Shown piece after piece: positions 22,701 to 35,208 of a DNA stretch of 64,000 bases. This DNA is from Capillidium heterosporum. Taxonomy: Eukaryota > Entomophthoromycota > Entomophthoromycetes > Entomophthorales > Capillidiaceae. The stretch's first letter is position 1. Every line of letters starts with the position of its first letter. The stretch spans positions 682,001-746,000 of the forward strand of contig WBMQ01000002.1 in assembly GCA_016630905.1 (NCBI GenBank), written 5' to 3'. The notes under the pieces are model-generated. The model did no database searches and was not told where the DNA came from. It saw only the letters and a program-made list of their open reading frames with translations. The translations under genes were made by a program, and so were the position numbers.

Positions 22701-25392
22701 ACTCCTTGATATCAGATATGGAGCTATTATCAAGCAGGCTTTGAAATGCGCTACCGAACACAATATTTCGGATCTTGGTTCAACCTTCGATAATGAATAT
22801 GGAAAACTAGCACCTAAAAAAGAATTATACAGTTCGTCAATCTACTCGATGAACTACAGCACCTTCATCAAAGCTCATAGCATCTACGACATTGAGCTTT
22901 TTACCAAGTTATTGATTAGCGATCCCAGCAATTTGATATCAGAGTCCAAGCTGAAAAATCTCGTAGATCTCCTAGTCTCGCGCACTCAAAGAATCACTCA
23001 GCATGGAAGCTTTGTAACCCAGATACTGTCGGTGCATATCCTGATGTTCCAGATCTATAGAGACATGTTGGTAAGTAACAGTGGTACTAAAGAGGATGAT
23101 CGCCACCTCAACTCACTTGACGAAGCTTTGGCATACCTAACTGTTGAAGCTTCTAAGCACTTCAGAAACATCGAGAACTACTCTCAGGCCTGCAAAGTCT
23201 TAGATGCTCAGAGGTCTAATCAACACCCTGCCATTGAGATCGAACTCCTAAGATGCCTGTACGCACAAGATCATTTAACAGATGCAACCGATCAACTTTC
23301 CAGAATTGTGAGCAACTATAGCAAAGTTAGAAAATATACCTCAACTTTCTTTGGATCGACCAACTGGTGTAGGGAGGCAGTGCTATTGGATATCGAGTAC
23401 AGATTTGAGCACGACAGCCTTGATACCGAACGGAAGATAAGTCGCCTGACAGCCTTACGAGATACATTTGGACTAAATGAAAAAGGACAGTTCCTGATGG
23501 TCAAAGCCTATCTGGATGATATCGATGAATCCTTGAGTGTACAAGCTGTGCCCACTGGAAACTCAAAATCCATTTCAATGAGCTGGAAAAATGCTGCTGA
23601 AAAGGCTATTAAGTTGCTGCCGTTGGGATCTCGCTATGTTACCCAGTTTCTTCCCAAGTTGCTGCAGATCTGGATAGACAACTTTAAGACTTTTAAAAAT
23701 GAGTTAACCGGCTCGGGTTGCGATATTGTAAACGAGATAGGGGATGCTGCTAAACCCTACCAACTGCTACCGGTATACACCCTTCTTGTATCCCAGGTCC
23801 CCTACCTGCACTTGACCGTAACTCCAGCAGTCGAAAACCTGCTACGCAAAGTGATTCGCGCCTACCCCGATCAGGCTATCTGGCTAGCAGCATCGTCAGT
23901 CAACTCTTCAGATGCCAGCTGCGTGCAACTTTTCGCCAAAATCTTCAAATCGATAAATGCCGAGGTCACTAGCATCTACAATAGTTTTATGGATCTTACC
24001 ACGTTCCTACAGAAGCTTCCAAAAGGCGACCGTGGTAGGAGGAAGCACAGTGAAGCTGCCATTGCAAAACACATCAGTAGGGTTCCCTGCAACAATTTCC
24101 GTGTCCTGGTTCCGCTGCAAAAGTATCTTACCTTCGAGCTTCCCGATCGAGCCGATGACGAACTCGATCCCAGCTTCTTGCCCTTCCTGCCTGGATGCCC
24201 CAGGCTGCTTTCCGTTCAAACTGAGGTAGAACTGAAACCTAGCTTGCAAACCCCGGTAGTTATCAAGTTCAACGGATCGGATGGCTGCCCCTACCGATTC
24301 GTTGTGAAGCGAGATGACAACGTCCACAAAGACTCCAAGATTCTCCGATTCTTCGAATCTCTGAATCATATGTTTGCTACTGATTTGGAGGCATCTCAAC
24401 GTCAGTTCCACATCCAAACCTACTCGGTCATTCCCTTTTCCACCGAGCTAGGATTGATCGAGTGGGTCGAGGATACCCGAACCTTACGGGACGTCATCGA
24501 CACCATGGGAGGTATCCTTCCCAAAGACTCCATAAGTCGAGCCCAAGGCTCGTTCCAGGCAAAGTTCGAAGCCATCCGCAAAAATTTGGACCAGCCTGAA
24601 ATTACCCGAGGCCAGCGGATCGCACAATTCAACAAAGTACTCCAGAAACACCCTCCTACCCTGAACCGATGGTTCAAGGTCAACTTCACTGACCCCAAGT
24701 TGCTACATCAGGCCAAGCTACGATTTGTAACCTCCTTAGCCATAATGTCCGTCGTCGGATACCTAATAGGGCTAGGAGATCGCCACTCGGACAACATCCT
24801 CGTCGACTGTACTAACGGTCAAGTCATCCACATCGATTTCGACTGCCTCTTCGAGAAGGGTTGTCTTCTCGCCGTCCCAGAGCGCATCCCCTTTCGCCTG
24901 ACCCAGAACCTGCTGGACCTTATGGGGGTGCTGGGTTATGATTACCACTTCCGTAGGTGTTGTGTCATCACGCTACAGGTCCTACGCAGCAACCGGGACG
25001 AGCTCAAATCTCTGTTCGAAGCTCTTGTTCAGGATCCTGACGTTGGGATGCGAGGAACCGGAACTGTACGAAACCCTGCTCGAGGTAATCTCCGATCGAC
25101 TGTCGAGATCAATTCTGCACCTCTCGAGCACTTCAAGGATGTCAGAGATTGCCTAGGTTACCAGGATTGGAGGATGTTCAACGCCAAGTTCCGAAGATCG
25201 ACCAAGTTTGCCGGCGACAAGGCCAGTCTGACACCATCATTTGCAGTGTATAGGCTATCCCGTAAGTTGGATGGTAGCATCTTTGGGTCAAAGAGCTTGA
25301 CACCAGGTGGTGTGGTGGACCAACTCATCCAGCTAGCTACCGACCATGAGATCCTAATGATGACCTTTGAGGGTTGGAGGCCTTATACGTAG
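16756..25392 (+). CDS. ATR: ATR/Rad3/Mec1 checkpoint kinase (PIKK)
   Basis: About 2,600 aa in many exons, with introns of 34-60 nt (for example 16862-16895) that crowd the first half. ATR kinases sense RPA-coated single-stranded DNA with a partner (ATRIP/Ddc2) and arrest the cycle through Chk1-type kinases. The N-terminal two thirds are helical-repeat sequence with little motif content. A FAT region follows at about 22740-23950. The kinase domain (about 24090-25100) includes SVIPFSTELGLIEWVEDT, the catalytic loop GLGDRHSDNILVD and the metal-binding HIDFDCLF. The C-terminal FATC is VVDQLIQLATDHEILMMTF then GWRPYT. GLIEWV, PERIPFRLTQN and the FATC pattern fit ATR better than ATM, TOR or SMG1. 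Start: ATG at 16756, upstream of the first long ORF, joined by the first intron to give MYYESNNSAISDPE and so on. Internal junctions at 19.7-20.9 kb are the least secure. Confidence 0.93.
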
Positions 25393-26070
25393 GATTTTGG
25401 GAATATATGCTATTACCAATAAAACTTTCTCATGCAGCATATGCTTAAGTAGTTTTAGTTCATTACTACAAACATATGTTTTATATATGGAGGTTTCCTT
25501 TTAGGCATTATATCAAAAGCTACAGCCTATCGTTTCATTCAGTTTTATACAATTTTGTTAATTTGCATGATATCTATAAAATGATACTCTGATATAGTCT
25601 TTGAATGGAAATGGCTATATGCTAAACCATATTCAACTTATTTTCGTTTCAATAGGTCTCTAAACTCTTGCTTTTGGATTTAGATTTCAAGTTAGTTTTT
25701 GACAATATAGATATAGATACTATACCGTAGCTGTATCTCTGGCTTCAACTTTAAAAATATTATTCAGCGTACATATATAAAGTAAAGGGGTATTATTTAA
25801 AATAGAAAAGTCATCGCTAATACTTGTATAAACGATACGTCGAAGCAAGTATAGTAGTATACTATAGCTATATATATAGTTAAAAGAATATAGCTAGTTT
25901 ATATATAGCATCTTATAAGCTAGGAAAAATCTGACCTAAGGCAACTTGATAAACTTTTAAACCATGAGATCAAAATGCATAGATGTACTAAGTAAAAAGT
26001 AAACTGAACATTGAAAGTGACAAACTCCCAAACGACGAGTTTATTCAAAAGTATTTGAGTGAGGCATAGT
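25393..26070. other. Convergent intergenic gap
   Basis: 0.68 kb between the ends of ATR and the SR-protein gene. It contains AT-rich stretches with short tatata runs around 25850-25880. No coding signal. Confidence 0.45.
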
Positions 26071-27476
26071 TTACATGACCCTACGTTCATAGTAAGGGTC
26101 CTCGTGGCTGTATCTTGGAAGAGGGCGCTCGTACTTGGATCGCTCTTCATAAACCCGGGGATCACGCTCGCTGTAGTGAGAACGCGATCTGGAGCTGGGC
26201 TCAGGATAGTAGGGGTCAGGTCTAGCGTCAGGTGGGAGACGCCCGTAATCGAATTCGGATCTACGTCTTGGGGAAAGTTCATGGCGCGAGTACCTAGGCT
26301 CATATGGAGATCGGCGTTCGTACTCCATCCTACGTGGGGAGTACATGAAATACGGGTCTCGGCGTGGTGAACGTGAGCGCTCACGACGGGAATGCCCACT
26401 GGGGGCTCGTCGAGGGGAGTGTGGGGGGCCTGGAGGGTAAACCATCTTATCTCCAAGGAATCCATAGATGTCTTCGAAATCCTAAAAATATCAGAGACGC
26501 AATTCGAATAGAATGTTACGTGTATCAGCCGGATGCGTTGACCCTTGAGTTCCAGCCCATTCAACTCCCTCAACGCAAACATCATATCGTCGTAGTGCAT
26601 GTACTCTACAATACTAAAAAGATTAGTTCCGATCAAAAAGAATAGTTACCCCTCGCCTTCAAAGTCGATGTGGATGTCCGCAAAAGCTACAGGGCCTGCC
26701 TTCTTCATAAAATCCTTTAGCTCCTAGAATCCAAAGTAATGGACAAATGGTTAGATCATACATGCCTGAGGTTGCTTGTAGTAAACGCCTAATAAACGAG
26801 CCCAAACTAAACTAAGCTAAACTAAACCACTCATAACTAAAACAAAGCTGACAAAATAAAACTATCCCGTCGAAGCTAAAACCAAACTCGAGCTCTTGGT
26901 CGAAGTTCAAATCGAGTGTAAACTAACCCTCAAAACTAAGCTACCAAGCTACAAATCACAAACTCCAAATAAATCGAACCAGTGGCTCACAAATAAACTC
27001 AAGAATCAAATGGGTTGGTCGTACCTGCCATGAAATGCTGCTGCTGACATTTTCAACCAGAAGTCTGTAAGGTGACCGTTTGGGGAGGTTGACACTATAT
27101 ACATTAAAACCTACTCAGCTAACAAATTTACCCCATCGGATAAGGTTCCTTGAGCCCAGGGCGTCGGGGCCTAGCTAACTCCACCACCAGCCTATAAAGT
27201 CGGTTAACCTAAGTTGACTACAAATTGCAAACGCTTGCTGACCTTTCACCTAAATACTCAGAGTTGTGTAGCTTGTAAACCGCTTCCTCCGCATCTCTAT
27301 AATCCTCGTACTCCTAAGTCCAAATTAGCTACCAGTGTTGACAGTTGACTTACAACGAAGGCGAAACAATGCTTCAAGCAGATCTCGCGAAGCTGACCAA
27401 ACGGCAACAACAACTTCTCTAGATCCCGCTCCCTAGTATCTGGAGTTAAACCACCGATGTAGATCCTACTAATCAT
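26071..27476 (-). CDS. SR-family pre-mRNA splicing factor (RRM, pseudo-RRM, RS tail)
   Basis: SR proteins bind exonic enhancers and recruit U1/U2AF. Exon 1 (27476-27354) starts RIYIGGLTPDTRERDLEKLL, RNP2 of RRM1; RNP1-like CFAFVEYED spans the first intron (27314-27353). RRM1 ends LVVELARPRRP. RRM2 begins YRLLVENV and contains SWQELKDFMKKAG, a close match to the SWQDLKD signature of the pseudo-RRM of SRSF1/4/5/6-type proteins, then VVEYMHYDDMMFALRELNG. The tail (26445-26071, 124 aa) is rich in Arg, Ser, Tyr and Pro (RRERSRSPRRD and similar). Introns are 40-80 nt except one of 301 nt (26724-27024) inside the SWQ|ELKD signature. ATG is at 27474-27476. It is convergent with ATR and divergent from the RhoGEF. 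Closest family: SRSF4/5/6 or fission yeast Srp2. Confidence 0.88.
26804..26840 (-). repeat. Iterated (T)TTAGTTTAG-type motifs inside the long SR-gene intron
   Basis: On the minus strand this tract repeats TTTAGTTTAGCTTAG-like units, seen on the plus strand as iterated AACTAA / AGCTAA. Each TTTAG resembles this genome's normal 3' splice site. The tract is within the 301-nt intron of the SR splicing-factor gene. Confidence 0.7.
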
Positions 27477-28677
27477 ATTGACCTGTTGTCACTCAGCACC
27501 AAAATCTTTTTGTAAGGGCTTGAACTCGAACTGCAACTCAATTATCCACCACTATGAAATTGGATCGGTAATTTTCTTTCAAGTTATTGGATACTTGCTG
27601 AGTCGAACCAATTAAGATTGCCTAGCATAAGTAAATACCCGGAGGGACAAGTTGGTTTTTATCGGCAATTGAATTGGCTTCACTTTTGCAAGGTTGTAGT
27701 ATAGCAATTTATTAAGCTACGCCTATAATATCCTAGATCGTTGGATGTATATATGGTTTATGGATTGAACTAACTACGGCATGGTACGCTTTGAGATGTA
27801 GCGTATAAATTATAGATTTTAGAACGTAGTTTAGCAGCTATAAAATTTATAATAGCCCACAGTAGTAAGCCAAGTATAGCTGCCATGCAATACAGTGTAG
27901 TTATTGGAAGGCTTCTAAGGGCACAGTGGTGTATTGGGTTTAATATAAACTACACTGCAGATATATATAGTTATTAGTGTAGACTTATAATAATTTAAAT
28001 TGCTCCTTATTATAAAGCTATCTTTGACAAAGCTAAAATCCACTTCTACTAAGGTACAACTGCCTTCATCCATAATGTTCCTACTTCAACATAGGTATGA
28101 AGCTAGGAGTATATTTAGTCTGAAGCTTTGAACATTTCCTTGCCGGTTTCGAAAGTTTGTATCGCTTATTTTGTTAAATTATACAGTTCTATAAACCTTC
28201 GCTTCACAAATTAATAAAGTTTATAGGTAAGTTTGTATGGCTTTTTAAAATTGCACTAATACTTGGCATTAGCTTTCAATACAGTTGCTAAAACCATTTT
28301 TAATATGGCATTTATAGTTTGTAGCTACTTCATTTGAGGGAATTTTCTAAATATAAATAAAAGGCATCCACCTACAGCTTCTGGCCTACCAACCCAACAT
28401 TTACCCACTGAAATATATTAGGTCAAACATCCGTATAATTTTAATTGACTTCAGTTGCCTTAAACCTATACAAAAGTGCGATACATTATTTTGACAAACT
28501 TTATTTTTAGAAACCAGATTCTTGGAACGAGATAAATTAGACAAGTAAACTATTGTGATCAACTTTAATAAATTGATTACTGAAGTGGGGAAGCAGCTTT
28601 ACTTGGTAAAGGATCAGCACTAAACTTAACTTTTCAATACTAAGGAGCTTGGTGTTGGAGAGTAACACAACGTAAAA
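27477..28677. other. Divergent intergenic region
   Basis: 1.2 kb shared promoter region of the SR-protein gene and the RhoGEF. AT-rich, no gene recognised. Confidence 0.45.
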
Positions 28678-31600
28678 ATGTTTTCCAAACTGAAGGGCAA
28701 AGAGGAAACCGAAAATATATCTAATGGCAGCTTGAAGAATGGGAAATCCAACAACCTCACCAAATCCCCCGACTACCTAACCAAATTTGCAACCATGAAT
28801 TTGAGGAATAGGAACAACACCAGCGAATTTAAAGAAGCAATCGATGCGCAACCGTTTCCCAACAAATATTCGACCACTATACCTGGTATGAATAACGATG
28901 AGCCTGAGGAGGATGAGGAAGAAGTGCAGCTCAGCCATCAAAATTCCTACGACAACCTACTGCATAGGTCTTTTACCTTTGGTGCTCGGCCTTTAAATAA
29001 GTTCAGTTCGCATTCCAACTTGAAGTCCCCTGAAACGACACCCAAACTTGAAAATAAAAATGTGCTACATGAAATGGCCAACGGCAATAAAGCTTTGGTA
29101 AGAGATAATTCAATTGATACCGATATTCAAGACATGAAGCCAACCTCTGCCCTCGATAATTTGGAACACCCTACTGGCGACAAAGATACCAAGAAAGGAC
29201 CCAAAGCAAAGTTCGAATTCTTCCGTAACTCTAGTAACATCACTTCAATCCTACCCAAAAACCCACTTGGTATATTTAATAAAACAGCTTCATTCCGAAC
29301 CAAATTTAGAGGCTCGCCTCAGGCTAATTTAGAATCGGAACTACCAGGTACCTTCTTATTTTAAAATGGTTGACTTATTAGATGTATCTAGCTGAAAAGG
29401 CAGAAGAAACTCCTACTACGATGATGATATCCCCGGAAATAAAAAGTGAACCGGAAGAAATCGATTTAGACAAGGTTCCTATGGATTCCAGCTACATCAC
29501 CGACGACGTATCCTTCAACTGGATAAATGAAGCCCTGCGGGACGAAAGCTCAAGCTACTACGAAACGCCCATCTACGTGGCCTTTTTCTCCGAACTGGCA
29601 ACTAGCTTCTACAACCACTTGGTGCGGCAAGGGCAGACCGACTGGCCCAAAAAGTTCACTGGTAGGGAAGCTGTGGTACTTTATATTGCTTTTATTTTCC
29701 AATTAATGTCCTTTAATTCAAGGATCTGATCTGCGCCATTTTGGATACCAACGACCGTAAATTGGGGCTGCTGCTAGGCCGAGCATTGGATCTTCAAAAT
29801 TTTATCTGTCACATCAACCAAGAGATGCGGCTCCGCGATAGCTTATACGAGACCTACCAGCTGGATACCCACCTCCAATGTCTAGATGAGCCAACCGATG
29901 AGAAGATATCAGAGGTCCTACCTACCGGAGTATTTACTATCCTAACCAACTGCTACTCGCCTACCTGTACCCCCGGTTCCAGCTGCTACAGCATAACTTG
30001 TCCGAACCGACCGGGTGAAGTTCCTGAGCTGGAAAAGGCACCCATCGAAATGTCTAGAAATGCTTCAGAGGCTCCCAAGGAAGAGGTATTAGATTGGTTC
30101 CATGAAAAGGTGGCTAAAATTATCATTTTAGGAGCTTTGGGAGAAATTTGCTCCGCCCGAAATTGTAAGTAGCGTGACTGACAAGGAGCGCAAGAGACAG
30201 GAGATTATTTTCGAGTTGATCTATACGGAACGAGATTTCGTCTCCGATTTAAAAGTTATTCAAGAGGTAATTCAATATTATAGCGAGTTACATGTCCTTA
30301 TAAGTATTTATATAGCTCTACCTTTTACCACTCTTGTGTAGCGATATTTTAACTGATGAAGTTCGTGACGAATTCGTCCAAGACGTGTTCATCAACATTT
30401 TGGAGCTCCAGAAGGGAAGTTTTGAACTAGCAGCCTCCCTTTCCGAACTCCAATCCAAGTCTCCGTTGGTCAACGACATTGGCAAAGTTTTTTTGGACCA
30501 CGTCACTGCCTTTGAGCCCTTCAAGGAGTATGGTGCTAAGCAAGTCTATTCGAAAAGGAGACTTGCTAAGGAGCAAAAAATCAACTTGGAACTGGATAAT
30601 TTCCTAAAGGTTGGTATTGAAGTCTATTTCCAATGGCTGACTTATTTTATGAAAATTTTAGGAACAGGCTACTCACCCCGACTGCAGGAAACTTCCCATC
30701 CAGAGTTTTTTGTCCCGTCCTACCACTAGGTTGGGTAGATATCCCTTGCTGCTGGAAGCTATCCTAAAGTACACCGAGGAAGGCAACCCTGATATCGACA
30801 ACATTCCAAAGGTTATCGTCGCTATCAAGGAGGTGCTATCTGATATCAACGTCAAAGCTGGCAAGGCGGACAATAAAGTGCGGCTCGAAGACCTTCGTAA
30901 CCAGTTGGTTGGGTCCCAAGCCTCAATCGATGTAACTACCTTTATCTTCTATGTGAATGGAATTATTGACATTTTATTAGGAAATGGATCTTACCAACGA
31001 ATCCAGGCTTATGGTTCGAGAAGGTAGTCTGAAAAAGAAATCAGGCGTTGATTTAGTCGAGATATTCATTTACCTTTTCGACAATTACCTTTTAATGACC
31101 AAGCGGAAGAAGAGTACTAAAGACCCCGATATATATGAATACAAGATCTCTAAAAAGGTAATGAGTTATCTTTAAAATAAGCACGTCTAAACAAATTCAC
31201 ATTTAGCCCATAAAGTTAGATTTGCTAGTACTTAGTGAAAAAGAAATCCAAACCAACTTCAAATCCCCTGGAGCTGGACCTATCCCCTTAGTCAACGCTG
31301 AGATAACCAAGTCGACCCAGTTCCCTTTAACCTTGACCCACCTGGGGCGTCAAGGTGGCTCCTACACCATGTACTGTTCCACTCATACCGATCGATCGCG
31401 GTGGAAGGCGGTTATCGAAGAGCAAAGGGAGAAGATCTTGGTGCGCAACCAGATCTTTGCTACCAAAACTATAGCTGATTACTCTACCTGTCCTTCCACC
31501 ATCATCCACTGCTCGGCGTTCTACGGTACTTTTTTACTTTTCGGCCTAGTTTTTTGATAGCTTTTGATAGAACATATCATATTCCTGGGTACGGAGGTTG

Positions 31601-32792
31601 GTGTCTACGCTAGGTTCCCTGACACCGATCAGTTCATCAAGGTTCTAAATTTGGACAAGATCTTGCAGATCGAAGTCTCAGAAGAATGTAATTTGCTGGT
31701 CTTGCTTAGTGGTAAGCTCATATTTTATTTTATTCAAACGTTTTAAAAAATCCCACTTAAATTTCTTATGTAGATAAAACTTTGTATACGGTGCCACTGA
31801 ACTCCATCAACCCCACCATGGAAAAGGTCGTACCGAACCGATTGAAGAACCACACCAACTTCTTTTCCATTGGAGTATGTTTGGGACGAACTTTGATCTG
31901 CGCCGTCAAATCTACAAACCTATCTTCGACAATTAAAGTGTACCGACCTTCTATAGCCGACCCTAAATCTACGACGAGCACTCCTAAATCCTCGCTGTTT
32001 GGTATTAGTGTCAAGGATTCTATAGAGGTCTTTAAGGTTTGTCCAAATTAACTTTAGTCCTGCTAACATCGGTTATAGGACTTTTATATTCCGTCCGAAG
32101 CTTCCGATATCTTCTTCTTGAAGTCCAAGTTGTGTGTAGCTTGTTCCAAAGGGTTCGAGATCGTCGACCTAAATACTTTGAACGTCCAAGGTAAATTGCT
32201 GCTGAAAAGCAAGCCTGTTAATTTTGAAATTTCATATAGGCTTGTTGAATCCAACCGACACTTCGCTAGACTTTGTATTCTCCAAGGGGGAGGCAGTGAA
32301 ACCTATCTCCTTCTTCAGGATACGAGAGGGAACCTTCTTCATATGCTACAACGGTAATTCCTATTTTATCTAAAAATTCCCAAAGCTAACATCATATTTT
32401 ACCTACCAGAGTTTGGATTCTTTGTGGACAAAGTTGGGAAATTGTTAGCCGACACTCACATTTTGCACTGGAAAGGGATCCCCAAATCATTTGCCATGCA
32501 CTATCCCTATGTCCTAGCTATCGAGCCCACTTTGATCGAAGTTTGGAGTTTGGAGAGCGGCAGTTTGGCCCAAGTCATTTCAGGGAACAATTTGCACGTC
32601 TTGCGCTGTGACTCGGAGAACATCCACTACTTGGATAATTCAACTACTCCAGACAACTGGCACCTCTACGAGTTGGCCATTAACCGCTCCCATCCTCGAA
32701 ACGTCAGCTTTAGAAGGAATTTGAGGGACGCTAGAGTTACCAGACGTAGGGGGATCATCGGCGATTACAATACCTTGCTTTCGCCTCCTTGA
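28678..32792 (+). CDS. ROM2: Rho1 guanine-nucleotide exchange factor (DEP-DH-PH-CNH; Rom2/Rgf1 type)
   Basis: About 1,150 aa from roughly a dozen exons. These GEFs load GTP on Rho1 at the plasma membrane and drive glucan synthase and the cell-wall-integrity MAP kinase path. Domain order: a disordered Ser/Asn-rich N-terminus to about residue 225; a DEP domain with FTGREAVDLICAIL and LGLLLGRALD, joined across the intron at about 29670-29723; a DH domain starting RQEIIFELIYTERDFVSDL, with SRPTTRLGRYPLLLEAI as its conserved helix; a PH domain (VREGSLKKKSGVDLVEIF); and a CNH beta-propeller (VYARFPDTDQFIK to the end, with HYPYVLAIEPTLIEVW). This order matches fungal Rom1/2 and Rgf1-3, not Tus1. The first intron is 29348-29391: using the later AG is needed to keep frame. 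The stop is at 32790-32792. It is convergent with CBP3. Confidence 0.92.
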
Positions 32793-33550
32793 TTCTGAGC
32801 TTGAGTTTAAGCATTTGCTTAGCTGGTCTAATATTGGGACTTGGTCCAACTTTAATATCGATTAATTAAAATTTCTATTTAAATATTTTGTTTAGTATTC
32901 ATGCTAGGTTTATTAATTTGGAAATTTATTTTGATAAAGTGCTAATTTACTTATGTCTACTTTGGGTTTCCTTTGTTACTCTTATTAAAATTCCATTCGA
33001 TTCTTTCTATATAGGTTTTGATGATCAATTTGTAAGTTCTTTTGGAGCTGAAGATTCCTTAATAATTTCTACTAAAGTATATTACTTGGATTATAGCACC
33101 TTAGCTTTTAGAACTAAATCCTAAATATATAAGTTGATTGGACTAGATGCTAAAACCGAGATTGTACACTGAAAGCTAAGGTTAAAGTCAGAAAGAATGA
33201 TCATCAAAATTAAAGAAATATGAAGACTGAAGGAGATCCATTGTATTTTACAAGTGAATACTATATATTTGTAAAGAAAATATCTATGGGCGGTGAATGA
33301 ATATAATATATAATGAAGCTATCTATAGCAATCATAAAATCCAAATTTAAAGTTATGAATATTCATAAGTTCAAACTAGTTCTGATGATAATCCACATTA
33401 TTTCTAATAAATATAGTAAATTACTTGAATTTAACATAAAAGTATACAAGCAATGGGCAACAAAATCCACTATTCAGAATACTAAGCCATTAAAATAATA
33501 GATTGCAAAAGGTAATATAGCCCAGTACTTTTCATATCTTTTACTTGAAG
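32793..33550. other. Convergent intergenic gap
   Basis: 0.76 kb, very AT-rich. ORFs of 60-80 codons here have no family signal and the composition of non-coding DNA. Confidence 0.4.
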
Positions 33551-34506
33551 TTAAAGCTTATCTTCGGGTGGGGTGAAGAATATGAGGCCGTTGTAGATAA
33601 GCTTCGAATCCTGCTTCTCCAAGTGGTTAAGTTGCTGCCTAACGTACCTTACCATGTAAGCGATCTGTTTCCCCTTAACAGAACCGTTGGCGGTTGTAAA
33701 AAGATTTCTTAAATGCCATTAGAACACTTCAAAAATAAATATGTACCTCCACAGAGCAGCAGCTAATACGGCATCCGATTTACACATACCTTCGTCGTAA
33801 GCCATGTTTGCTCCGCGGAAAGCTTCGATCAAGTCTTTAGCCGTTTTACCAACGATTTTGTCAGAGACGACCTATTCCAATTGGTGTTAGCTACAAAAAA
33901 GTTCAAATTAGTTACTCCACAGTCTCTAATTTTATGTTCGACGCCATTGAAAAATCGGTTAACCAAGTTCTGATTTGTCTTGCGGGCGTTGGGTTCGGCT
34001 CGAATACGTACCATAGCCATCCAGATGTGCAGTTGAGCTATGCTGAACCAGGTTTGGAAGTTGTCGGGTAGACCGCACACTTTTTTTAGAAAATATTAAA
34101 TTGGATACATTTAAACAAATACCATTTATGAAAAAGGACTTGTTCTCCTCGAAAACTTCTTCACACGAGTAATATATGGAGTTGACTTGTCGCACTTGGA
34201 CAATGGTAGGGATTCTATGGATGCGTAGTCCGTAGACGATCTTTTCGAAAAGGTTTTTGGGCTTCTTTATCTGTAAGATGGGGTCCGAACCACTTATATC
34301 TATATCTTTGTAATCTAGCTTTTTGGGCTGGCTTGGTTTTTCTTGAGCTTGATTTACGTTTTGATTAAGTAAAACTGGAATTGTTGAAAATTTTTTAATC
34401 GAATTTAAGCTGTGTCTTTCTAGGAACAACGCCTAGCCAAATTTAATATGTAACTTTTAAAAAAATGTACTCTGTAACTTAGGGCATTGTAGGGTATTAG
34501 CTTCAT
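33551..34506 (-). CDS. CBP3: Mitochondrial cytochrome bc1 assembly factor CBP3 (ubiquinol-cytochrome c chaperone)
   Basis: Cbp3 works with Cbp6 at the mitoribosome to receive newly made cytochrome b for complex III. Five exons encode about 260 aa. Core motifs of the chaperone domain: NLFEKIVYGLRIHRIP, GLPDNFQTWFSIAQLHIW, MVRIRAEPNARKTNQNLVN, FFNGVEHKIRDCGV, MAYDEGMCKSDAVLAAALWR and a final RQQLNHLEKQD. The N-terminus is a likely mitochondrial presequence. The first exon is tiny, ATG at 34504-34506 encoding MKLIPYNALSYR; a 38-nt intron then joins in frame to ALFLERHS. The longer uninterrupted frame lacks a usable ATG, which decides this start. It is divergent from MCM7 with a 0.7-kb gap. Confidence 0.88.
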
Positions 34507-35208
34507 TGTATGTGTATGTTCGTATACTTCTAGATGGGAGGGTTATGTCTTGAAGTGTGGCAATAGAAAAGTTCGATTTGAAAATTGAATTAAGTATAGC
34601 CAATGAGAAGCTCGTTTTTAGTTCAGTTGGTTCGCCCAATTTTTTGCAGTTTATGAAGGCTGCAAGTAGGTGGCAAAATATACTTGCAGATTATGAAACT
34701 GTTGGGAGAGATTTACAAATTGCAATAAAGAAGCTTCAAAATAATGATAGTTAGAGAAGAAAAATGCAAAATAGGCTATATAAGTGTATCCTCAGCTACC
34801 ATATGTTTAATAAGTTACCAAGAAATGTAGCATTAAAGTCTCAAACTGTCAACAATAGTTAGGTTTATCCTTTTCTTCTCCAACCTTGCTAGGAGTATAC
34901 TATTATAACATTAATTTCATAACATCACCAGCAATTGTCTTCAATATTTTAATCAATATTTATACTAATATATTCCTTTGAACATATATTTGTGAAAATC
35001 CAATATAAATCAGGTTATATTTATTTGTCTATGATACTGTATACATATGTCTGCTATACTAATTTGGTTCCAAATTCTATTCCACGTAATTTGATTGACT
35101 CAATTTAGCCTTTGATGTTGTGAACAAAAAAGCAAATTTCGAATCCCAAATCGCTTCAGCTTTCTAAAATATTTGAGTCCAATTAAGAATACATAAAGAC
35201 AACCCAAC
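34507..35208. other. Divergent intergenic region CBP3/MCM7
   Basis: 0.7 kb shared upstream region. A 65-codon ORF on the plus strand (34557-34754) is not supported by any family feature. Confidence 0.4.

Noticed and set aside
32888-33498. Plus-strand ORFs of 78 and 61 codons after the RhoGEF
   Set aside because: AT-rich, Ile/Phe/Lys-heavy translation typical of open non-coding DNA; no splice logic linking them to the RhoGEF.
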